A stretch of DNA of 64,000 bases from positions 98,882 through 162,881 of the forward strand of contig NZ_JACEFB010000010.1 of assembly GCF_013694095.1 (NCBI RefSeq). Reading direction: 5' to 3'. The notes under the pieces were generated by a model. It ran no database searches and had not been told where the DNA came from. It saw nothing but the letters and a program-made list of their open reading frames with translations. Positions 55,542 to 63,790 of this stretch are shown here, one piece after another. The translations under genes were made by a program, and so were the position numbers. The DNA is from Thermogemmata fonticola. GTDB lineage: Bacteria; Planctomycetota; Planctomycetia; Gemmatales; Gemmataceae. Every line of letters begins with the position of its first letter. The stretch's first letter is position 1.

Positions 55542-56978
55542 ATGCGTCGCTCCTGCTTGTTGTGGCTAATGGCTAGCGGTCTGCTGCTGGGCGGAGGAGG
55601 AATTGCGACCGCTGCCGATGAGAAAATGAATGTCCTGTTGATCGTTTCAGACGACCTGACCAACAACGCTTTGGGGTGCTATGGCAGCCGTTTGGGACGC
55701 ACTCCCCACATTGACCGTTTGGCCTCGCGCGGCGTCCGCTTTGACCGCGCCTACTGTCAATTCCCGTTGTGCAATCCCAGCCGGGCCAGTTTCATGACGG
55801 GCCTGCGACCAGACCATACTCGGGTCCACGATAATGCCGTTCACTTCCGCAAGAACATTCCCGATGTGCAGACCTTGCCGCAAACCTTCCGCAAGGCGGG
55901 CTATTTCGTGGCTCGTGTGGGCAAAATCTACCACTATGGCGTGCCGGGACAGATCGGCACTGACGGTTTGGATGATCCCCCCAGTTGGGAAAAGGTGATC
56001 AATCCCCGCGGACGAGACAAGGATGATGAGGACAACAACCTCATATTCACTCTCAATCCCAAGCTCAAAGGTTCTGCCCGTTATGGAGGCATCCTGAGTT
56101 GGCATGCTTCGGATGGCTCCGATGAAGAGCAAACCGACGGCAAAATCGCTACGGAAATCATCCGCCTGCTGGAGGCGAACAAGGACCGCCCCTTCTTCCT
56201 CGCCTGCGGTTTTTTCCGGCCCCACACACCCTATGTTGCGCCGAAAAAGTACTTCACTCTCTTTCCGCCCGACAAATTTACCCTGCCTGTCATTCCCCCT
56301 GACCTGCGGATGGTGCACCCCGCCCCGGCTTTTGCCAGTGCTCAAAAAATCCAAGACGCGATGACCGATGCCCAGCGCCGGGAAGCCTTGCAAGCCTACT
56401 TCGCCGCTACGACTTTCATGGACGCTCAAGCCGGACGAGTTTTGGAGGCTCTGGAGCGCCTTCAGCTCCACAAGAAAACCATTGTGGTCTTCCTGAGCGA
56501 CCACGGTTACCACTTGGGAGAACACGGCTTATGGCAGAAAATGAGCCTCTTTGAAAACTCGGCGCGGGTTCCCCTGATCATCTATGACCCGCGAGCTAAA
56601 GGGAACGGCCAAGCCTGCCCCCGAACGGTGGAGTTGACGGACCTCCACGCCACTCTGGCGGACCTGGCGGGCCTGCCTGCTCCGAAAACCGACGGGCGCA
56701 GTCTCCGCCCTCTCCTCGATAACCCCGCGGCTGCCTGGGATCGCCCCGCTCTGACTCAAGTTACCCGCGGGACAAAGGACCAGCAATTCTTCGGCTACTC
56801 CATCCGTACCGAACGCTATCGCTATACCGAGTGGGACCGCGGCCAACGGGGTATGCAACTCCTCGACTACGAAAAAGACCCAGCGGAAAGCAAAAACTTC
56901 GCTAAGGACCCCGCCTACGCTGACATCCTCCGGCAAATGCAACAACTCCTCCGCCAGCAGCAGGAGGCTTCGCGCTAG
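55542..56978 (+). CDS. Sulfatase (iduronate-2-sulfatase-like), exported
   Basis: A 478-residue sulfatase. After a signal peptide (WLMASGLLLGGGGIATAA) comes MNVLLIVSDDLTNN with the metal-binding Asp pair. The catalytic motif is LCNPSRASFMTG: Cys77 would be turned into formylglycine by a maturase. FLSDHGYHLGEHGLWQKMS supplies further metal and substrate residues. The family removes sulfate from polysaccharides and is typical of planctomycetes living on algal sugars. SD GGAGGA. No maturase gene is in the window. Confidence 0.93.
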   Translation: MRRSCLLWLMASGLLLGGGGIATAADEKMNVLLIVSDDLTNNALGCYGSRLGRTPHIDRLASRGVRFDRAYCQFPLCNPSRASFMTGLRPDHTRVHDNAVHFRKNIPDVQTLPQTFRKAGYFVARVGKIYHYGVPGQIGTDGLDDPPSWEKVINPRGRDKDDEDNNLIFTLNPKLKGSARYGGILSWHASDGSDEEQTDGKIATEIIRLLEANKDRPFFLACGFFRPHTPYVAPKKYFTLFPPDKFTLPVIPPDLRMVHPAPAFASAQKIQDAMTDAQRREALQAYFAATTFMDAQAGRVLEALERLQLHKKTIVVFLSDHGYHLGEHGLWQKMSLFENSARVPLIIYDPRAKGNGQACPRTVELTDLHATLADLAGLPAPKTDGRSLRPLLDNPAAAWDRPALTQVTRGTKDQQFFGYSIRTERYRYTEWDRGQRGMQLLDYEKDPAESKNFAKDPAYADILRQMQQLLRQQQEASR

Positions 56979-57105
56979 CTCATTCCTCCCGCTCCCCCCT
57001 TGGCCGGACTTGCCCAGTATCTTCCCTCTCACCCGGCGGCTGCCCGCCTTCTAGGATGGTGGGAGACTGCCGTGTTCCTATGTTCGTTTTGTCAGGGTTA
57101 CTCTC

Positions 57106-58650
57106 ATGTATTCCCGGCGCATCCACCACCTCATGCTGCTTGTTCTGTCCTGCACTTGGGCGTGGGCGGCGGTTTCCTACGCTCAGACTCCAAACGCCGA
57201 ACGCGAGTTGCGTTTCGGGACCGATCCGACCGGCGGCGCTCCCTACATCTTCAAGGTGGATCCGAATGGTCCCTACATTGGCTTCGAGGTCGAATTGGCC
57301 GCATATATGGCCCAAAAGCTAGGACGGCTCCCCGTCGCTGTGGAGGGGGAATGGAGTACCCTGCCGGAACTATTGGACAAGCCCCGCGGAGGAGAAAAAG
57401 GGATCGATATCGTATTGAACGGCTACGAATTGCGGGAGGACCTTCAGCAGCAGTATGCCGCCACCGTGCCTTACTACGTCTATCGCCTGGCCTTGGTGGT
57501 CCATGCTCAGGATGATTCCATCCAGCAGTGGTCGGACCTGCGGGCCGGGAAGCGGATCGGTGTGCTGGAGGGGTCCGTTGCCTTTGACTACTGCCAGCAG
57601 CGGTATCCGGGGCAGGTCCTACCCAACAAGGACGTGGCGGTGATGTTCGAGGAAGTCAAACGGCGAGGACGAGTCGATGCGACAGTCCAGGACAATCCCG
57701 CCGCTATCTGGTTCGTTCACTTTGATCCGACCTATCGCGGCCAATTCAAAATGATCGAACCGGCCCGCCAGCCCAGTTACTATGTCATCTATCTACGCAA
57801 GGAAGATCGCCAACTCAAGGAGCGGTTGGACGAGGCCATCCGCGAGGGTTTCCGGGATGGCACCTTTCGCCGCATCTACAGCAAATATGGCCTGTGGAAT
57901 GCGGATCAAGAATGGCTAGCTAAGGAACTGACCGGCCAGTTTCCCGCCGATGACGATACTCCCGTCGAAGCTCTGGGAAGTAGCAGCGGCGGCTCTCTTT
58001 GGCCCCTGATCCCCAAACTGCTTCAAGCCGCCGGTATGACTGTCTTCCTCTCCGTCGCCTCCTTTCCCCTCGCCATGATCCTGGGATTGCTCATCGCTTT
58101 GGGCCGGGTCTACGGTCCCCACTGGCTCGCGGCCCCCCTAACTGTTTACGTCGAAGTCATTCGGGGAACCCCCTTGCTCCTTCAGCTTTACTTCCTCTTC
58201 TTCATGTTCCCCAAAATCCACCCCCTCTTTGCCTTGGACCCCATCTACACGGGCATTCTCGGCTTGGCTCTCAACTATGCGGCCTATGAGGCCGAAAACT
58301 ATCGAGCGGGTCTGCTGGCCATTCCCAAAGGCCAGATGGAAGCCGCTCTGGCTTTAGGGATGACTCCGCTGACCGCAATTCGGACTGTCGTTGTCCCCCA
58401 GGCTTTACGCCTCGTGATCCCGCCTGTAACGAACGACTTCATCGCTTTGTTCAAGGATACCTCGGTCTGTTCGGTGATCCTCATCACAGAACTGACACGC
58501 CGTTATAATGAGCTGTACAATTTCAATCGCGACTTGGTCGTGGAATTGGCTATCGTAACGGCGGGTTTATACCTGATGATGAGCTACCCCTTGGCTCTGC
58601 TGGCTCGGAGGCTGGAAAAACGTTGGGGAACGGCCCACACTACCCGTTAG
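57106..58650 (+). CDS. Amino-acid ABC transporter: binding protein fused to permease
   Basis: A 514-residue fusion. Residues about 30-270 are a periplasmic amino-acid-binding domain (ELRFGTDPTGGAPYIFKVDP, then PYIGFEVELAAYMAQKLGR and GVLEGSVAFDYCQQRYPG). From about 295 a polar-amino-acid permease domain follows (MTVFLSVASFPLAMILGLLI, VEVIRGTPLLLQLYFLF). The EAA loop that docks the ATPase is EAALALGMTPLTAIRTVVVP. The ATPase gene lies 200 bases downstream. Binding-protein/permease fusions are known in several phyla. Confidence 0.92.
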   Translation: MYSRRIHHLMLLVLSCTWAWAAVSYAQTPNAERELRFGTDPTGGAPYIFKVDPNGPYIGFEVELAAYMAQKLGRLPVAVEGEWSTLPELLDKPRGGEKGIDIVLNGYELREDLQQQYAATVPYYVYRLALVVHAQDDSIQQWSDLRAGKRIGVLEGSVAFDYCQQRYPGQVLPNKDVAVMFEEVKRRGRVDATVQDNPAAIWFVHFDPTYRGQFKMIEPARQPSYYVIYLRKEDRQLKERLDEAIREGFRDGTFRRIYSKYGLWNADQEWLAKELTGQFPADDDTPVEALGSSSGGSLWPLIPKLLQAAGMTVFLSVASFPLAMILGLLIALGRVYGPHWLAAPLTVYVEVIRGTPLLLQLYFLFFMFPKIHPLFALDPIYTGILGLALNYAAYEAENYRAGLLAIPKGQMEAALALGMTPLTAIRTVVVPQALRLVIPPVTNDFIALFKDTSVCSVILITELTRRYNELYNFNRDLVVELAIVTAGLYLMMSYPLALLARRLEKRWGTAHTTR

Positions 58651-58845
58651 GACGCCAGCGATCCGTTTTGGAACCCCTGCGAGGGGATCGCGAGGCCCCC
58701 TTGGCTACGGCAGCTTTGAGAATGCGTGCCATATGGAGAAGCACTGTAGAGCCAAGCTCTTGGTATTTCCAAGGAATGGCACACCGCATGATCTCCACCC
58801 CCTGAGGCCCATCCATCGGCTCTATCCGTGTGTACAGGTATTCCC

Positions 58846-59595
58846 ATGAGCATCATTCAGGTTCAGCAACTGGTCAAGTATCACGGCAAGCAGCGCATTC
58901 TCGATGGTATCAGCGTCACGTTTACGAAGGGGGAAGTGGCGGGAATTGTCGGCCCCTCCGGAAGCGGGAAGAGCACTCTGCTGCGGTGCATCAACGGTCT
59001 GGAAGTCTTTCAGGAAGGGGAAGTCTGTGTTCAGTCGACCTGGAAGTTGTGCGGTGGAGTGCCTGCCTCGCGGGAGACGCTCCTGCAGTTACGGCGTGCG
59101 GTGGGCATGGTGTTTCAGCAATTCCATCTGTTTCCGCATATGAACGCGTTAGAAAACGTCATGGCGGGGCCGGTTCATGTCCTGGGTCACAAACGGGATC
59201 AAGCCGAGGCGGTGGCCTGCTGCTGGCTAGAACGCGTCGGTTTGAAGGACAAACTCCGGGCTTATCCCGCCCAGTTATCCGGCGGGCAGCAGCAACGGGT
59301 GGCCATCGCTCGCGCTCTGGCGGTCCAACCCCAGGCTTTGCTCTTTGACGAACCGACCAGCGCCTTGGATCCCCGGATGGCCGCCGAAGTCATGCAAGTC
59401 ATCGACGATCTAGCCGACGATCCCGACCTGCAAGTGGCCATGGTGATCGTCAGTCACGATGTAGCCGCCCTGCGCCGCATCGCCGACCGCATTCACGTTC
59501 TGGACAAAGGACGGATCATCTACTCTGGACCGACCGCTGAGGCTTTAGACCCTCACGGTCCCGCGGCTTCCTTTCTCGGCATCACCACCACATGA
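58846..59595 (+). CDS. Amino-acid ABC transporter ATPase (GlnQ-like)
   Basis: A 249-residue ABC ATPase. Walker A is GPSGSGKSTLLR, the Q loop VFQQFHLFPH, the signature LSGGQQQRVAIARAL, Walker B ALLFDEPTSALDP and the H loop VIVSHD. It drives the transporter encoded just upstream. I start at ATG 58846 (MSIIQVQQ); an upstream GTG adds only six residues. A 195-base gap separates it from the permease gene. Confidence 0.93.
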   Translation: MSIIQVQQLVKYHGKQRILDGISVTFTKGEVAGIVGPSGSGKSTLLRCINGLEVFQEGEVCVQSTWKLCGGVPASRETLLQLRRAVGMVFQQFHLFPHMNALENVMAGPVHVLGHKRDQAEAVACCWLERVGLKDKLRAYPAQLSGGQQQRVAIARALAVQPQALLFDEPTSALDPRMAAEVMQVIDDLADDPDLQVAMVIVSHDVAALRRIADRIHVLDKGRIIYSGPTAEALDPHGPAASFLGITTT

Positions 59596-59790
59596 CGGAA
59601 ATCCCAGGGTCAGCCCTGCAACGTTGTTCGTTGTTCTCCTGTAAGTGATCTTTCTCCCGCCGCTGCGGTTGGTATCCTGATGCTATCCCCTGGCCTTATC
59701 CCTCTTCATTTTGGACTTCGGAGAGCAGAGCGTGGAGGAGTAGATAGACAGCCAGGGGCGGAAACGGCTCATGGCGGAGGTTGACGACGA

Positions 59791-60675
59791 ATGACTGCTC
59801 CGATGATCGCCGCAACAGAGGAGGCACCTCGAGTGATCCGCGTCGGTCATAGTCCGGATCCCGACGACGCCTTCATGTTCTACGCGCTGGCACAAGACAA
59901 AATCCCGACCGGCTCCTTGCGCTTCGTCCATGAGTTGCAGGACATCGAGACACTCAACCGCCGGGCCTTGCAGGGGGAACTGGAAGTCTCCGCCGTGAGC
60001 ATCCATGCCTATGCCTATCTAGCTGACCGTTACGCCCTGCTCTCCTGCGGCTGTAGTATGGGCGACAAATACGGTCCGATCCTCGTATCCCGCCGCCGTT
60101 GGAGTCTGCGCGATCTGCCGAATGCTTCCATCGCTGTACCCGGTACGCTCACCACCGCCTTCCTTGTTCTTCAGTTGCTTTTCGAATCCTTGCACGCACG
60201 CTCGCGGCTACGTTATCAGGTGATGCCCTTCGACCAAATTCTCGAAGCCGTGGCTAAAGGACGATGTGACGCCGGCCTGATCATCCACGAGGGACAACTG
60301 ACCTTCCGTAACTTGGGCCTGAACCTCATCATCGACTTAGGTGTCTGGTGGCAGGAGCGGACCGGCCTGCCTTTGCCCCTCGGTGGCAACGTGGTCCGCA
60401 AAGACCTAGGACTGGACCTTATGCGCCAGATCAATCATCTAGTTCAGGAAAGTATCCGTTATGGACTCACCCACCGTGAGGAAGCCCTGGCCTACGCCCT
60501 GCACTATGCACGGGATATGGACGTGAGCCTCGCCGATCGCTTCGTGGCCATGTATGTCAACGACTGGACGCTGGACTACGGTCCCCAGGGACGAGCTGCC
60601 ATCCAACGCCTCCTCGATGAAGCTGCGAAGGCCCGGATTTTCCCTGCACCGCCCCCTGTGGAGTTTGTCACCTGA
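59791..60675 (+). CDS. mqnD: 1,4-dihydroxy-6-naphthoate synthase-like (MqnD)
   Basis: A 294-residue enzyme of the futalosine route to menaquinone. The family motif GHSPDPDDAFMFYALAQ is at about residues 15-31, then ELEVSAVSIHAYAYLADRYA, SCGCSMGDKYGPILVS and GLIIHEGQLTF. MqnD makes 1,4-dihydroxy-6-naphthoate from cyclic dehypoxanthine futalosine. Other mqn genes are not in this window. GGAGG lies ten bases before the ATG. The next gene is 26 bases away. Confidence 0.9.
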   Translation: MTAPMIAATEEAPRVIRVGHSPDPDDAFMFYALAQDKIPTGSLRFVHELQDIETLNRRALQGELEVSAVSIHAYAYLADRYALLSCGCSMGDKYGPILVSRRRWSLRDLPNASIAVPGTLTTAFLVLQLLFESLHARSRLRYQVMPFDQILEAVAKGRCDAGLIIHEGQLTFRNLGLNLIIDLGVWWQERTGLPLPLGGNVVRKDLGLDLMRQINHLVQESIRYGLTHREEALAYALHYARDMDVSLADRFVAMYVNDWTLDYGPQGRAAIQRLLDEAAKARIFPAPPPVEFVT

Positions 60676-60701
60676 GGATAACTCCTTCAGTTCATCCAAC
60701 T

Positions 60702-61439
60702 ATGATCTCTTTGACGACCTTCCAGACGGAACCTGCACCTTGTAGCTATTTGCCCGACCGCCAATGGTCGCTTCTGTACCAAATCGTTCAATCCATGACG
60801 CCAGAGGAATACCAAGGGCGACTCGATCGCGGCTGGCGTCGCTTCGGCCACGCCCTATTTCGGCCTCGCTGCCCCCATTGCCAGGCTTGTTTGTCCCTGC
60901 GCATTCCCGTGGCCGCCTTCCGGCCCAACCGAAGCCAACGCCGCTGCTGGAAAGCTAACGTCAGCCAAATGACTCGCCATGTCACTACCCATCTCCAACT
61001 CTCCTTGGACAAGCTTCTGCTCTACCGCCGGTATCACGACTTTCAACATCGCCACAAACACTGGCCCAACGATGGCCAAATCGACCCGGAAGACTACATG
61101 ACTTCTTTCCTACGCAATCCTTTTCCCACCGAAGAGTGGTGCTACTACCACCAGCAGAATTTGGTGGGAGTCGGCTACGTCGATCGACTTCCCTCCGGCC
61201 TTTCCGCCATCTACTTCTTCTACGATCCCGCTTACCGCTCTCATTCCCTAGGCACTTTCCACATTCTCTCTCTCATTGCCGAGGCCCAAAAAGTCCAACT
61301 CCCCTACGTCTACCTTGGCTACTATGTCGCGGGCTGCCCTTCTCTCGAATACAAGGCCCGCTTCCAACCAAACGAAATCTATGATCCCATGACTCGCACT
61401 TGGATCCCTTTCCAGCCTCGCGTTTCAACACTTCGGTAA
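60702..61439 (+). CDS. bpt: Bpt/Ate-type aminoacyl-tRNA protein transferase
   Basis: A 245-residue transferase that attaches leucine or arginine from tRNA to the N terminus of a protein, marking it for degradation. The N-terminal Cys motif (CSYLPDRQW, then CPHCQACLSLRIPV) and SQRRCWKAN are typical; GTFHILSLIAEAQKV and VYLGYYVAGCPSLEYKARF form the conserved C-terminal half. Length is normal. The toxin-cassette region starts just after this gene. Confidence 0.9.
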   Translation: MISLTTFQTEPAPCSYLPDRQWSLLYQIVQSMTPEEYQGRLDRGWRRFGHALFRPRCPHCQACLSLRIPVAAFRPNRSQRRCWKANVSQMTRHVTTHLQLSLDKLLLYRRYHDFQHRHKHWPNDGQIDPEDYMTSFLRNPFPTEEWCYYHQQNLVGVGYVDRLPSGLSAIYFFYDPAYRSHSLGTFHILSLIAEAQKVQLPYVYLGYYVAGCPSLEYKARFQPNEIYDPMTRTWIPFQPRVSTLR

Positions 61440-61533
61440 TTCTCACCGGAATGGAAATCAAACACAAATAAGGCTCCGCCCAACTGGCGTTCAGTCCGGA
61501 CGGGAAGTGACCGGTGGCCGAGGATTTTTCTAA

Positions 61534-62027
61534 GGACAAGCTGACACACCGGGATACCGATGGCTGAAAGCGGCTGCCGGAGCGGCGGGGGAGCTGAAGC
61601 CGGGCGACCGAATCGTAGGCTTAGACCTCCATGAGAGCGTGGCGGTCACAGCGCTGCGACTGACCGGTCGGCAGGAGAAGCACTACAATCTCCGTGTTGC
61701 GGACTACCACACCTACTTCGTCGGCGATGCGCATTGAGACTTCAGCGTCTGGGCGCATAATTCGTACAATGCTCCAAACGGTGGACGCCCCCGCTCACTG
61801 CGTCGCAAGAACGGGCTGTGCGATCAATCCATCGTCGCATCGCTGAACATCAGCAAAAACTCGCTGATTATATCAGGAACCCTGACGCATTTGACAATCA
61901 AGGGTTGTTGAGGAATGCTCCCACTCCTGAGATTAGGCAGCGTATCATCGATGGACGTATCCGGCATTTACAAAACGAAATTGATGCTTTCCAGAGGCAG
62001 ATCGACCGGATTCTTGGTGGGGGGTGA
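61534..62027 (+). pseudogene. Headless Hint C-half plus toxin tip, cassette 1 (disrupted)
   Basis: Frame 1 from 61534 reads GYRWLKAAAG...GELKPGDRIVGLDLH, HYNLRVADYHTYFVGDAH, then TGA (61735-61737) where the paralog at 62620 has Trp, then DFSVWAHNS. This is the C-terminal half of a Hint domain ending in its SVWAHN signature; the Cys-containing N-terminal half is missing. Beyond it the toxin tip is out of frame by one base: a run of five Cs at 61788-61792, with six needed, would restore APNGGRPP-LTASQERAV-RSIHRRIAEHQ and the rest of the tip to 62027 (ADYIRNPDAFDNQGLLRNA...). Tip activity is unknown to me. Confidence 0.7.
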
Positions 62028-62033
62028 GAGAAT

Positions 62034-62321
62034 ATGGACATCAGCATCGAAGAACTTCGAGCAGCAGCAAATCTGTTGCTTGACTATCTGGTTCGGGAAG
62101 GTTACCAACAAGTTTCCTTGTCACATGACTACTATTGGAGCGTGCCTAAAGAGGCGGCATTCGACCCGTACCAACAGCCAACTTCACTTACCCTCGGGCA
62201 GCTTACGGAGGACATGAATGAGTTACGGCGTTTGTTGAGGGGAGATACGGAACCTCTAGCATATGGCCTAGTTTGGCTTGCTGCAGTACTGCGTGCTGTT
62301 GGTGAAGAAGTTGTAGCCTAA
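62034..62321 (+). CDS. Likely immunity protein for toxin cassette 1
   Basis: A 95-residue small acidic helical protein directly after the toxin tip (7 bases), with GGGGTGAGAG before its ATG. EELRAAANLLLDYLVREG, HDYYWSVPKEAAFDP and LGQLTEDMNELRRLL suggest a compact fold. Immunity proteins that neutralise polymorphic toxins have this size and position. The frame is intact although the toxin is broken. I recall similar small proteins next to such toxins, but cannot give a family name. Confidence 0.65.
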   Translation: MDISIEELRAAANLLLDYLVREGYQQVSLSHDYYWSVPKEAAFDPYQQPTSLTLGQLTEDMNELRRLLRGDTEPLAYGLVWLAAVLRAVGEEVVA

Positions 62322-62427
62322 GTGTCAGCTGCGAAAGTACCTCATCTCTACAGCTCACACCCCAGTTCTTCAGCCGTCGGACTCGCAATCAAGCACACAG
62401 CTCGGGGCAACTACCCGCCCGGTGTGA

Positions 62428-63036
62428 GCCGGCTGGAGGCCAAGCCGTAACGATGGAGCAGATGCAAGAGGTAAGGGCTGGGCAGCGGCGAGGGATCTGC
62501 AAGCCGGCGATCGGTTGCGTTCGCATGATGGGCAGTGGCTGGCGGTTGCGGGGGTGCGTAACACCGGCCGGGAGGAGGTGGTCTACAACTGCCGCGTCGC
62601 GGAGTTCCACACCTACTTCGTCGGCGATGCGGCATGGGGCTTCAGCGTCTGGGCGCATAATGCGTGCACCATTGAGCAGGCCAGGGCTGCCGCTGCAAGA
62701 CACGGAGGTGTGGAGATCGGAGAAGGCCGATTTCTTTTCCCAACGCGAAGAGCCGCACGTCAAGCTGCATCGGAAATCGCCGGCGATCTAGGCCCACGAG
62801 CACAGCGGATCTCTCAACAGGAGTTCCATGGATTGCCCAGGCGGTTAAGTAACTCAAACCGGACAATTGGAAGGTGGTCTGCCGATGGAAGCCGAGGTTG
62901 GAGAGACGACTAGTTCGGCCATCCATTTGATCCGCGGCCCCATGTGAATGTTTGGGACTATAGCACTAATGTCGAATTCCATTTGTTCTACGAGCATGGC
63001 GGCTGGCCGGGACTTGTTAGCTATTATTGGAGATAG
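62428..63036 (+). pseudogene. Headless Hint C-half plus toxin tip, cassette 2 (internal TAG)
   Basis: The same Hint half recurs: KGWAAARDLQAGDRLRSHDG, VYNCRVAEFHTYFVGDAA, WGFSVWAHNA (from 62428, after a stop). A different toxin tip follows: TIEQARAAAARHGGVEIGEG, FPTRRAARQAASEIAGDLG, NSNRTIGRWSADGSRGWRDD, then TAG (62911-62913), then FGHPFDPRPHVNVWDYSTN and VEFHLFYEHGGWPG to 63036 in the same frame. The part after TAG fits the expected end of the tip, so a single substitution probably broke it. No start codon or N-terminal part of a secreted toxin precedes it. Confidence 0.7.
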
Positions 63037-63075
63037 TTTCGCTGCCGTCCGCATGGTCGCGCGGTGGAGAAAACC

Positions 63076-63585
63076 ATGCACAATCCTATCAATATTCAGA
63101 CCGATGGTACCTTGGTCATCAAGGAAGTTTCCGACCATTTCTTCGGGGTTTTACTTCCGGTATGTACGGCCTCCATTCTAACGAAGATACTCGACCCGAG
63201 CGTGCCCTGGATTACGCTGGTCGGGTTTCGATCTCCCGAAGCTTGTCGCTGGATTGAACGGCACCTGCCGCCGTTGTTTGACCCAAGCCGTCGAGTAGAG
63301 TCCGTGACCGTCAAGTACCTAGAGATGGACGTGAGTCTACCCACAGCCGAGTTCCTTCATCTCTTGCATTTGTTCCTAGATCAAGGTGTGGACTTGGTGC
63401 AAGCAGACAGACCGTTACCTCCTAGTTTGTTCCTTGACGCACTTAAGCCAAAGTCTAAGGCCCGTGTCTATCGTGAGGTTGGTATTGTTCTGCGGTTCTA
63501 TTTGCCGCACCCTCATGAGCATGCTTTGGTAACGTCGCCTTCGAGGGAAATTCTGGAGCGAGTAGTCGCTGCATTCCACAAGTAA
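63076..63585 (+). CDS. Likely immunity protein for toxin cassette 2
   Basis: A 169-residue mixed alpha-beta protein right after the second tip (40 bases). TGGAG lies six bases before ATG 63076; a GTG 12 bases upstream is also possible. Pieces such as VPWITLVGFRSPEACRW, VTVKYLEMDVSLPTAEFLHL and RVYREVGIVLRFYLPHP show a full open frame. Unrelated in sequence to the first immunity-like protein, as expected if it fits a different toxin. Family unknown. Confidence 0.6.
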   Translation: MHNPINIQTDGTLVIKEVSDHFFGVLLPVCTASILTKILDPSVPWITLVGFRSPEACRWIERHLPPLFDPSRRVESVTVKYLEMDVSLPTAEFLHLLHLFLDQGVDLVQADRPLPPSLFLDALKPKSKARVYREVGIVLRFYLPHPHEHALVTSPSREILERVVAAFHK

Positions 63586-63619
63586 ACAGTCACTAACGTG
63601 CACCATCATACTGAGGAAA

Positions 63620-63667
63620 ACCACAACACCGGCCCATCGGTGTATCTGCTGGTCCACCGGTTGTGGT
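63620..63667 (+). terminator. Possible hairpin terminator after cassette 2
   Basis: ACCACAA (63620-63626) pairs with TTGTGGT (63661-63667) and inside it CCGG (63629-63632) with CCGG (63657-63660), leaving a 2-base bulge and a 24-base loop. No T run follows, so it is at best a weak terminator. Confidence 0.3.
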
Positions 63668-63790
63668 GCCTGGGGACAACTAATTCAGCCTGAGGTATGG
63701 CATAGTATCGATCCTTTTTCTTCCTTGTTAGTCAGAGCGACCTTGCTTGGGGTGCCAGGCACTGGTTTTTAGATATTTCGTTCGGCATGA

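Noticed and set aside
61440..61533. LAFSPDGK-like piece resembling a WD40 repeat after bpt
   Set aside because: A single short motif ending in a stop; chance match likely.
61735..61737. TGA as selenocysteine or programmed readthrough
   Set aside because: The aligned residue in the paralog is Trp, not Cys, and the frame breaks again shortly after.
63752..63762. GTGCCAGGCAC palindrome followed by T run, resembling REP/insertion ends or a terminator
   Set aside because: The loop would be one base and there is no second copy in the window.
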